Source: Xanthostigma xanthostigma
Taxonomy: Eukaryota; Arthropoda; Insecta; Raphidioptera; Raphidiidae
Direction: 5' to 3'
DNA length: 64,000 nt
Assembly: GCA_963575645.1 (NCBI GenBank)
Contig: OY754470.1
Location: forward strand, 11,478,501-11,542,500
Below the pieces are notes generated by a model. The model worked only from the letters and a program-made list of their open reading frames with translations. It was not told where the DNA came from and made no database searches. The position numbers and the translations under genes are program-made. This document shows, piece after piece, positions 55,232 to 64,000 of the stretch. Numbering within the stretch: position 1 is the stretch's first letter; each line of letters starts with the position of its first letter.

Positions 55232-57397
55232 AGAAGTTTATTATTATTTCGTGTGTTATAATTATGGAACCTAACAGAAGGAAATGCTAATGTTGCATAC
55301 GATCAATTTTTCGACATGTTGTTCTTTTATTATAATATTTATATACCAAAAATTAAATTAACTGTTTTTAATAAAAATATACATTGGACAACCAATGAAA
55401 TCAAATCATTAGTAGAACAAAAACGGAGCCTGTTCTTACAAATTAAATACGAACGGTCAAATGATGACATTATTAGATTAAATTGTCAATATAAACAAAT
55501 ATGTAAACAGCTAAAAGTACTTATACAGAAACAAAAAAAAATAATATATAACGACGTAATAAAAAATTCGGATAATAAAAGCATAGCTTCATGGTCGATT
55601 GTAAAGAAATTAAGCAAATCTAAAACAAAAAAAGACGGGATAGAGGAATTAAAATTGTGTAATTCAAATAGAATAATTAAAGACAGTACAGAAATTGCGA
55701 ATGAATTTAATAATTATTATACAGGTGTCATAAAAAGTTTAAATCTACCAACCCCAAAAAATGATACAAATATTAGGCAGTGCAACCATAGTTTTTTCCT
55801 TTTCCCAACAGATCATCATGAAATATTTAATATCATTATGAGTCTTAGTAACAAAAAATCGGTTGGGTATGATGAAATAAGTATCACAATACTGAAAAGA
55901 TGCGCACATGTAATAAGTCTACCTCTGAGCAACATAATAAACCAATGTTTTGAACAAGGTATTTTTCCGGACGCACTGAAAAAAGCCATTGTCATCCCCG
56001 TACATAAAAAAGGCGATATCAAAAATGCAAGTAATTATAGACCCATATCACTAATTTCGAACATCGCTAAAATTTTTGAAAAGGCACTAAATAGTAGATT
56101 AATGAACTATCTTTCCAGCAACAATATCATAGCACAAGAACAACATGGCTTCATCAAAGGAAGCTCAACAATACTATCAATATTTAAAGTTATTACGCTA
56201 TTACCAAGTCATGGGAAGAAAAAACTTCAGTGGTATTGATACTGTTGGATCTACAGAAAGCTTTCGACTGTGTCAACAAGGAACTGCTATTATGTAAACT
56301 TGAAAAATACGGAATTAGAGGTCCAGCACTTGATTTATTCAATTCATATATGACAAACCGAAAACAATGTACCAAAATCAATGAAGTTTTTTCAAGTTGG
56401 AAAGACATCACAAATGGGATACCGCAAGGAAGCATTCTTGCGCCTAGTCTATTCCTGTTGTTTATTAATGACATGCCAAAAGTTATAACAAACAAATTGT
56501 TTTTATTTGCCGATGACACGGCCATAATATGTGAATCCAGGGATCAACAACATATATTGACAGAGGTACAAACAGCAATAAGAAATTTAAATAAATGGTT
56601 TACAGAAAACGGGCTCAAACTAAATGAAAATAAGACAGAAATTGTAACATTTGGAAATTACTATCATCTTCCTTCAAATATCGACGTATTAGGCACGATA
56701 ATTAATACGAAAAACACTGCAAAATTTTTAGGCATAATTATCGATAAACATCTAAACTGGAAATCACATATTGAATATATTTTACATAAATTAAATCGCG
56801 CAATATGTTTAATTAAAATTTTAAAAAGTAACAGCATACATGCCGAAACGTTAATACAAGTATATCACGCAGTATTCCATAGTGTTTTGCAATATGGTCT
56901 AATATTCTGGGGTAATAGCACTCTTGCAGGTAAAGTGTTTAGATTGCAAAAAAAATGTGTAAGAATAATAGTAGGAGCAGCATATCGTGAACATTGTAAG
57001 CATATCTTCGAAACACTTAAAATACTAACAGTACAGGACCAATAGGTGTTGAATTTAGCCTGTTTCGTAAGAAACAATCCTAATTTATTTAAAACAAATG
57101 TCTATAATCATGATTATAAAACACGGCATAAAGGCAATTTGAAGACCGATCAGGCTCATTTGAGTGTAACAAGAGACAGTGTTCGCAATATGGCAATGCG
57201 CATTTACAACAAAATTCCGGCAGATATTAAACATATTGAACAAACGAACAAATTTAAACAAAAACTTAAAGAAAGACTACTAACATTAAATTTGTATAAT
57301 ATAGATCACCTGTAATATTTCATTTTATTCTGACGCTATTATGTTTCTTCTGGAAACCTAACAATAAAGAATTTTTATTATTATTATTATTATTATG
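55232..57397 (+). mobile_element. Inner LINE, 5'-truncated
   Basis: A non-LTR retrotransposon of the jockey/CR1 group inserted in the outer LINE. GCTGT is present on both sides (55227-55231 and 57398-57402). The 3' UTR ends CAATAAAGAATTTTTATTATT, an (ATT)n tail. The endonuclease region is missing and coding starts abruptly after an upstream TAA near 55270. Confidence 0.85.
55268..57315 (+). pseudogene. LINE reverse transcriptase, two breaks
   Basis: Encodes the RT part of a LINE ORF2. In order: the linker WTTNEIKSLVEQKRSLF (55383), the RT fingers (KKAIVIPVHKKGD, NYRPISLIS, 55977-56055), E-QHGF-KG-ST near 56140, a frameshift at about 56230, LDLQKAFDCVN (56248), NGIPQGSILAPSL (56413), the catalytic FADD at 56506, and the thumb with FLGIIIDKHLNWKSHI and VFHSVLQYGLIFWGNS. 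An in-frame TAG at 57043 precedes the C-terminal FKQKLKERLL. All RT motifs needed for classification are present. With the endonuclease lost and two breaks it is inactive. Confidence 0.9.
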
Positions 57398-57668
57398 CTG
57401 TGAACTTTATCAGAGCAAATGAAAAATGTATGTGGCGGGACTGTAAGAATTTTGTTTTGTTTAAAGGAATCTTTGCAGCTGTCACATTGACTAAGATTAT
57501 ATATTTTAACGTGATAATATATATAATATAGCCTCTGTCCATTTGGAGGTTCATTCTAAATGTTGGTGGAAATTTTTTTTAAATCGGATAAGTAGTTTCC
57601 GAGATTATTTCCTACATCCAAAACTAAAAACTTTACCTCTTTATACCTGTTATATTATATAGTATAGA

Positions 57669-58670
57669 TGGAGCCACATTTCTTGAATTTTAATTGTTCC
57701 AGAATTTTTTTTATAAACAAACACCAAAATAATGCACGAACAAAGTTACTTGATTTAAAATTGTCATATAAAAATTGAAAAAAATGGCTCCATATACACG
57801 ATACAGAACCCTATATTTACAAATAACTTTTTGATTTTATCAGATTCATCAAAATTTCGAGCAGTTATCTATGCCGACAGTGAGGTGCGATTTTTTTAAT
57901 AGGATCTAAAACTCTCAGTATATATTCTTTTTTTATGAAAAAACAAACATGTGTTTTAATGTTTCCAAACTTGTGATCAATACATAGCATGCCCATTTTA
58001 TTTTATTAAATTGTTAACTTTATAAACCTTAAAAAAACAGTATTTTTAAATGCATTCACGTAGACGTGCTCCTTTAAATTATTCCAGTTCAACAATTAAA
58101 ATTGTGTTTTTGGAGTAGTACTAATAAGAAGTAAGTCCATCGAGTAATTATTGTACAGTATATAAAGATACTAATCCATTTAGAGGAACATTAACATTTT
58201 AAATAAATATTTTTTGTAGAATTCTTACTAATTTACCAGATAAAACATCATTTTAATTAATTTTTATGTAAGGAAGAAACATACGTGACGTCTTAACAGA
58301 ATGCATTCAAGTTTAAAATCCTTTTAACGTATATATAATTTATCTCTCAAAGATAAATACTTGACACCAAGTGATAAATACGACACACAGTGAGGATTCA
58401 AGTTGTCTCCACTATTCTAAATAATTATGTACATACACATATTATAGGGCTGTGTGATTAATTAGCTTTTGTTTTCAAGTCGAGTCAAGTTGTAATAGAC
58501 ATAGGTACTGAAGAAGCTATTGTACATTTTTCAGTAATGATTTTTTTTTCTCCCTGCTTGACATGACACGAAAATAAAAATTCAGTATATATTTACCAAT
58601 GTCCAAAGTATTAGACTTAATTAAAAAAAGATATTTTCCAAAAATGTTCATTAAACATTGTACTTAAGTA
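57669..58670. other. No supported gene
   Basis: AT-rich; no ORF or element end recognised. Confidence 0.4.
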
Positions 58671-58752
58671 TTAAAAATAAAAAAAAAGAATAGTTACTTC
58701 TTACTTCAACAGTGTGTGGTAAGAAGTAACTATTCTTTTCTTTTGATTTTTG
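58671..58752. repeat. Hairpin with 21-bp perfect inner stem
   Basis: AAAAGAATAGTTACTTCTTA then C pairs with GTAAGAAGTAACTATTCTTT. The loop is TTCAACAGTGTGTG, and the outer AT-rich arms also pair imperfectly. Total length is about 80 bases. Confidence 0.85.
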
Positions 58753-58999
58753 TTTCAACCAGTGCTCTTAATATTTTTATTGTATGTATTACAAAATATT
58801 TTTTAAAATGTAATTTTTTTCCCTCTACGAGTATTACTCGATTTTAATCTCTTTTTTCCAATAATTTCGGTTAAAAAAAACATTATTTTTTTGTTGATCA
58901 TAATTCAACGAAAAACAACATTAATACATGGCATTAATTGTTTTAAAAATATCACCTTGATTAAAAAATGAATTAGGGTTGATGGTCCGGACAGATATA
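58753..58999. other. AT-rich spacer
   Basis: Nothing recognised. Confidence 0.35.
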
Positions 59000-59387
59000 T
59001 CTTTATATATAAAATTCTCGTGTTTTTTTCGTCTGCGCTAATCTCTAAAACCACTAAACTGATTTTAATGAAATTTTGTAACTGTGTCTTGCTTGGTCCA
59101 ACTTACACTATAGCATAGTTTTTGTTAAATATTTTGTACAAAATAACATGCAGCGACATCTGATAGAATTTGTTTAAAGCTATTAATTCAGAAGCAAACA
59201 AAAAAACCGTTTTATCAAAGCTATTAGTTCAGATGCAAATCTGGTAGAATTTGCTTAAAACTATTAGTTCAGAAGCAAATCTGGTAGAATTTGCTCAAAC
59301 CTATTAGTTCAGACGCCGGATCGCTACGAAATATATTTTGCAGAATTATATCTATCGCACCCGGGTGAAACCGGGACGGACCGCTAG
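59000..59387 (+). mobile_element. Helitron F, non-autonomous, with internal tandem units
   Basis: It starts TCTTTATATATAAAATTCTC after a host A and ends with hairpin CACCCGGGTGAAACCGGGAC, GGACCGCTAG. Between 59160 and 59315 a unit of about 40 bp (CTATTAGTTCAGAAGCAAAT ... GGTAGAATTTGCT) is repeated three to four times. The minus-strand relative at 36640 has two. Confidence 0.92.
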
Positions 59388-60074
59388 TTTTTTTTTTTTG
59401 TATATATTAAAGAAATTATTAGCGTGAAAACGTAATGACAACTAAAGATCTGGAGGAAAAAAGGCTAAGTAACAGGAAGTGATGACCAATTATCTAAATT
59501 CACTTGTAAATACTCTTGCTTCCAGTTTGTTTTTGGTGAGATGTGATCCCGGAAAATATATTAAAAAAATCCAGCAAAAAAAACCTCGTCTGTGTCTATA
59601 GAAAGTTAATAATATTTAAAAAAAAAATTGGTCATATTAGTAACTAAGTATTTTAAAAGATTAAAATTTCTGAACCACAAGAATTCTATTTTTTCCATGT
59701 TAGTAGAAACTTATTAGTATGTATTCCTACAAAAAAGAACTTTTCTTAAATGGATAGAGAATTGTTGTGTGTGATCAGAATTCATCTACAGCGGCTTTTT
59801 TATCATATCTGATTGCTTGTCGAGAAGACACATACAATAAACAAACCCTTGCTACTCACCGATGAATACTCATCTTTAGCTGGCTAAGTAAGAAGAAACT
59901 GCATTAAAGTCAAGTTCACATTAGTAATGCTGTTTTTTAAATAGGAAGGAATGGCACTGCGGAGACAAAAAATATTTTCTGATGGCAAATGAAAACCCAT
60001 TTTAATTTGAACGTTTTGTATTTTGTATTTCCGCAAATACACCAAATTCGCGGACTATTTTTAAGCAAATTTGG
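59388..60074. other. No supported gene
   Basis: AT-rich; nothing recognised. Confidence 0.35.
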
Positions 60075-60762
60075 TGAATATTATTTGGCAACGACTTTCA
60101 TTAAACCATAGGCCAAAGGACAGCGTATGCGCAAGATTAAATAAAATCTGTTACTATATAAGATCACTAAGTAACACCTTCAGTAGTGAAGTGTTGCTAT
60201 CTTGTATACTACGCATTTGCATACAGTGCTATGAGATACTGCGTCATATTATGGGGTCATTCTTCTGAGTGTAAAAGGGTGTTCATTTGTCAAAAAAGAA
60301 TTATTAGATAGATTTTTAAATTACGATTACGACAATCATGTAGACAATTGTTTATCAACAAAAAAATACTTACCTTCTATGGTATTTACATTTTAGAACT
60401 ACTTGTACATATTAAACAAAATATAAATAATCTCAACTTAAATTCTGACATACATTCTTACAGCACCCGCAATAATAATCATATCTACATTGAAAAATAC
60501 AGAACTACCAAATACAGCAATAGCCCACTTTGTAAAGGAATTCATTTTTACAACATGTTACCTTCTGATATAACAGCAATTCAAGCCATACCAGTTTTTA
60601 AAAATAGATTAAAAAAATTGTTGATAGACATGTGTCCATATGATTCTCATATACGATTTTAATTATGTAATTTTAGTCTCATTTTTCGTATTTGTTATTT
60701 ATATGACGCTATTATACCTCTCGGGTCTCAATAAAGATGATATTCTATTCTATTCTATTCTA
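60075..60762 (+). pseudogene. LINE 3' part with (TTCTA)n tail
   Basis: Shifting frames encode the thumb and C-terminus of a jockey/CR1-group RT protein: ARLNKICYYIRSLS (60121), then YYAFAYSAMRYCVILWGHSS in another frame (about 60208), then the C-terminal part with YSTRNNNHIYIEKYRTTKYS and FYNMLPSDI ... FKNRLKKLL to TAA at 60661. The 3' UTR has CTCAATAAAGATGATATTC and a (TTCTA)n tail at 60739-60762. The RT catalytic core is absent: it is a 5'-truncated and frameshifted relic. Confidence 0.8.
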
Positions 60763-61413
60763 GTCAAACACTGAGATTTTTGAGAAAAATAAATCCAAGT
60801 CTCCAAAAAATATGAGCAATAGCTTATTCGATTCGGAAAAATATTTCGAAAAAGACGTTTTTTTATGTTTTTCGCCGACAAAAATTGCATATGTTATTAT
60901 CAAAAAACAAAAAAGCAAAAAATGCCCCCCAGATTTTTGGCAATTACTCAAAAACTATAAGTGATAGAGGAAGTTGAAGAAATGATTTTTAAAGAGGAGA
61001 AAATTTTCAATAAAAAAGTGCCACGTCCCGCACTCGTATCTTTATTATTTATAGTTTTAATTTAACGTTGAAAATAGGGTTCCGCGCGGCCGTTACAACA
61101 CATATTTTTTATAGTATTAAATAACAATTAAAAAATCTGAATAAATTACGGTGTCATCTTAACACTTGAAAGAATAGAGGGCCGTTGAAAAAAAATGTAC
61201 AGTGGGACTATTAACTAAATAATTTTTTTTGAAAAACTATCTACATTGAAAACAACAAAAAATGTTTAAATAATTGGTCTTTAAATTTTTTGTGTGATGG
61301 AGTCATATTAATATTTAAAACTTATTTATTTTGTTCATTATATTTTTTTAAAGTTAACAAAAATTATAATAAACAATATAGATAATATTAAAAACTTTTA
61401 TAACGTTATCTTA
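60763..61413. other. No supported gene
   Basis: AT-rich; a short GC word GGGTTCCGCGCGGCCG lies at 61077. No gene. Confidence 0.35.
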
Positions 61414-61672
61414 CCAGCCTATGAGGGTGATTCTTTCTGGCATTTCAAGTCTCAGAGCTCCATCATAGTGGATATTCGACAATACTGGTCCAAGCACTGA
61501 TCCCTGAGGGACTCCACAAGTCATAGATATATGTGTGTTGTTAAGTATCTGGATTTGTCTATCACTTAAGTAGTTCATAATCATTCTTAAAAGATATGGC
61601 GCTACCTTACGTCTCTTTAGTTCCTCAATAATTCCTTCCCATGGGGCATTATTAAATGCATTGTTGATATGG
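61414..61672 (-). pseudogene. R1/LOA-like LINE reverse transcriptase fragment
   Basis: The minus strand is open over 86 codons: AFNNAPWEGIIEELKRRKVA, NYLSDRQIQIL, TCGVPQGSVLGPV and LRLEMPERITLIGW. These are RT motifs preceding the catalytic Y/FADD. The -AFN-APW- and GVPQGSVLGP-L-NI-YDG-L pattern is that of R1/LOA-type LINEs rather than the jockey-like LINE at 55268. It stops just before the catalytic box, and no flanking LINE sequence remains. Confidence 0.8.
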
Positions 61673-62764
61673 CATGTAAATGAACAAAGTTATAAGTACG
61701 TATTTAAAAATTTATAGACATTTCATGAAAGGTTCAGTTGTCAGTTATATCAGATGGCTAAAATAGATGCATACGCAAGTATGTAAAACAAAGTGATTTT
61801 TTCCTTGTGCAACCGACCTGTTCTGGAGTAGATAAACATGCGGCATGCATGTAGACAAGAGAGCTGCACGGGGCGGTGCGTCGCGGCATCTGATTCGGGT
61901 TCTGTTTGATGTAGATTGTAGACACGTCCACAAACAAGACATGGGATATAACTTATTAACGGGTCGAACTCCTTAAAACCAGTAGCTATGCCGTTTGTCA
62001 AGAGATAGAAGAAAATGTTGATTTAGAACCAGACTCTAAATTATGTGTTTACCTTTTACATGCGTGTACACATAAACGGGACTAGCTGTTCCATGAATGC
62101 AGGCCCGAACTGGCGCAATCATTTTGCTACTGAGCAACGTCTTTAACCGGCCCTATTTTACGATAATAATGAGTAAACATTTTTTTATACTGACAGCTTT
62201 TTTTTGGTGTAGGTGCAAGATCCGTTATTATAAATATATATACCTTCATCTGTTATTTGATGATGACAAAGATTATATATTAGATAATAATATATTCATT
62301 GATAAATTGCAAATGGGTTGCCTAGCTAAAGTGCGTACCGATGCGGTTAAATAAAGTAAATTCTAATTAACTTTTTTGGATCAACTTTCCGGAGTTATTA
62401 ATCATAAAAATCGAGCATTAGAGGAGAGAATATGACACAAGGAATTGAAAAAATTGAGGTTGCTTACTTTCCCCGCAGCACAACTGCGAAGTTACCAGGT
62501 ATAAACAGGTAAGCAAGCGTTATTAATATACCCTCATCAGTTATTTATTCATTTTTTATGAAATGAAAGGTTATTTCATTCCCTACCCAACAGCATTAGG
62601 TTGCCTCAGCAAAAGTTTATCACATTCACATCGATGGTTGCCTAGATTTTAGAGTTCTCTTGAAAGAAGATTTTGCCGAGTGTGTAAGCATCTCCATTGA
62701 TCAAATACTACATTCAAGTTAAATATTAACAATGATATTAATTTTTTACTTACACATTGATTTT
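61673..62764. other. No supported gene; one TE-end word
   Basis: Overlapping minus-strand frames at 61745-62001 share a GC-richer patch without any domain. 62099-62150 (CAGGCCCGAACTGGCGC; ACCGGCCCTATTTTACG) resembles a DNA-transposon terminus without a partner. Confidence 0.3.
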
Positions 62765-62995
62765 AAAGTCATATTCTCTTAGCTAATGTTCGATTTTTAT
62801 GATTAATAAATCGGGGAAATTGATCCAAAAAAGTTATCTATTTTAATTAAGAGCACCGGTACACGATTTAGTTAATCAACCCAATTGCGATTTATCAATG
62901 AGTATATTATCTAATATATAACCTTTGTCATCATCAAATAATGATGAGGGTATAGATATATTTCTAATACCGGATCTTAGACTATAATCTCAGTC
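62765..62995 (+). repeat. Dispersed repeat R4, copy 2 (uninterrupted)
   Basis: It aligns with 35507-35930 but has no insertion at GTATATTATCTAATATATAA (62902-62921). It serves as the empty-site reference for the 35668-35836 insertion. Confidence 0.7.
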
Positions 62996-63146
62996 TCATA
63001 AATGGGCATTTATTCGATTGCCCGTCAGTCTTATTAGGGGTTGCTCAATGACAAAATTATTTTTCAGTCGGTAATTGTACTTCATTTACTTTAGAAACTA
63101 AGCGTTCTCAAAAGTTTAATAAAAAATCTTTGGACATATAGGTACA

Positions 63147-63458
63147 TATCATCAAAATTCAAAATCTTTGATTAACGTCTGAACAGAACTCTTCAAATAC
63201 ATAAAATTGTCGACCATTTTTTTTTTCAGACTATATATTGACAAAAATAAAATTATAAATCAAAAATATAAAAAATGACGTTTCGATCTGAGTTTATTCT
63301 TCTTCAGAAATATCTAAAAATATAAAAAATTAATTAGTAAAATCTACTTATTTTATTATAGAAAAGTCATTTTTTATATTATTGATTTATAATTTTATTT
63401 TAGTCTGAAAAAAATTGGTCGAAAATTTTATTTATTTGAACATATTATCATCAAAATT
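63147..63458. mobile_element. Hammerhead foldback retroelement, copy 4
   Basis: The element is 63160-63445. The left arm AAAATCTTTGATTAACGTCT ... with a minus-strand hammerhead core (63277-63307, GAAACGTC and CTGAAGA intact, stem II decayed) and the right arm ending TTTTATTTATTTGAA. TATCATCAAAATT is duplicated at 63147-63159 and 63446-63458 (13 bp). The right arm lost its hammerhead. Confidence 0.82.
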
Positions 63459-64000
63459 TAAACAAAAACTTGAAATGCGAAATTTCGTGTGTTCTCTTTT
63501 CTACGGTTCATTTTAACAACTTTAGTTAAATCCATAATCAATTTACATTGAACTTTACAATATTAGCACTATAAAAATCATATTCACGTCAACATGTTTT
63601 TCTCTAATATAATATGTACTGAAATTTTTAAAATGTGTGTTTCTCTTGAAACGCACGATTCCTGTACACATATTCGTAGGTATCAATATATCACATTATA
63701 TCGCTATAGGTATATATATATATATATATTTTAGCTTTTGTTATTTATTTCATGTCTTTCATGATAACAATTTATGCCTGTCACTAGGAATAATTTCACA
63801 AATGTGGAATAAATACATTTTGACGTATTTCATTTTACATTTCACGTCATATCAATCACTATTAACTGTAATTTATTTTCACGTAGACAGCACGTTCATA
63901 TGCATAATTTTTATCTAATAATGTTTTTTTTAGCCCTTTAACAAATACGTAGCTTTATTAACAATATTTTATAAATATTCGTAATAGTTGCAATCATCTT
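63459..64000. other. No supported gene; (TA)n run
   Basis: AT-rich with (TA)n at 63711-63730. The 93-codon frame across it is rich in Ile/Tyr/Phe from AT codons and is not supported. Confidence 0.4.

Larger units (their letters stand above)
54998..57502 (-). mobile_element. Outer LINE fragment (minus strand), split
   Basis: A 5'-truncated non-LTR retrotransposon. Its 3' tail is (GATT)n at 54998-55010, minus orientation. The coding tail FNKLPDDIAML ... FIKFKCKLKHSTFL lies at 55090-55168, the conserved RT-protein C-terminus. Its upstream part continues at 57403-57502 (KIPLNKTKFLQSRHIHFSFA). The two parts are separated by the inner LINE and rejoin in frame across GCTGT. Confidence 0.75.
54899..57668 (-). 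mobile_element. Helitron E, carrying two nested LINEs
   Basis: The minus-strand 3' end is hairpin GGGCGAAGCCGGACCGGGCC then GCTAG at 54899. The 5' end is TCTATACTATATAATATAAC at 57668 after a host A. Only about 97 + 160 bp is Helitron. The two pieces join at ATTTTAA, which is duplicated at 54991-54997 and 57503-57509 by insertion of the outer LINE. The same family is intact at 24521-24762. Confidence 0.85.

Overview
This is an AT-rich, intron- or intergenic-like window from an animal nuclear genome, almost certainly an insect. There is no operon-like gene packing and no multi-exon host gene that I can support. Several ends of common insect mobile elements are readable: Helitron 3' hairpins ending in CTAG, hAT ends, a D-41-D mariner, tRNA-derived SINEs and LINE 3' ends with (ATT)n tails. 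The repeat starting ACCGACTTCAAAAAGGAGG near 15969 and the GCGCCATCT-type repeats near 23430 are ones I associate with Lepidoptera. That assignment is an inference from memory, not a search.

Layout. 1-13.3 kb: a hammerhead-bearing foldback element (446-974), a cluster of TTTGACAAA motifs, a Helitron relic with the end of a RepHel helicase (2622-3265), several foldbacks (3985, 7791, 9641, 13165) and a hAT MITE (10104). 13.5-26 kb: a moderately repeated 500-bp family, the ACCGACTTC repeat split by a hAT MITE (16115), a possible 2-kb TIR element (17956-20072), a 128-bp tandem repeat, a LINE end, a miRNA-like hairpin (25085-25170) and a hAT deletion derivative with a transposase tail (25371-25874). 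26-39 kb: a complete SINE with target duplication, a Helitron split by a foldback, a microsatellite-bearing element (28985), hAT MITEs (30638, 37665), a 290-bp near-perfect hairpin (33761), a hammerhead-bearing insertion with a 15-bp duplication (35668) and Helitrons at 36640 and 38851. 39-54 kb: the clearest hammerhead foldback (41586-41953), a rosa-like mariner whose 3' side holds a Helitron (42640-43815), a solo Ty3-type LTR (44522-44926), complex foldbacks and a pogo-like relic. 54.9-57.7 kb: a LINE inside a LINE inside a Helitron. 59-64 kb: a further Helitron, LINE and R1-like fragments, and a last foldback copy.

The elements do not work together as a pathway. The window is a layered record of transposition. 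The most notable part is a set of short elements that carry minimal hammerhead-ribozyme motifs (core CTGAAGA ... GAAACGTC). They are arranged as inverted arms and are bounded by 10-15 bp target duplications in five places. This fits Penelope-like retroelement behaviour and includes a non-autonomous foldback family that I cannot name. All large open frames outside transposon relics look like chance or are unassigned.
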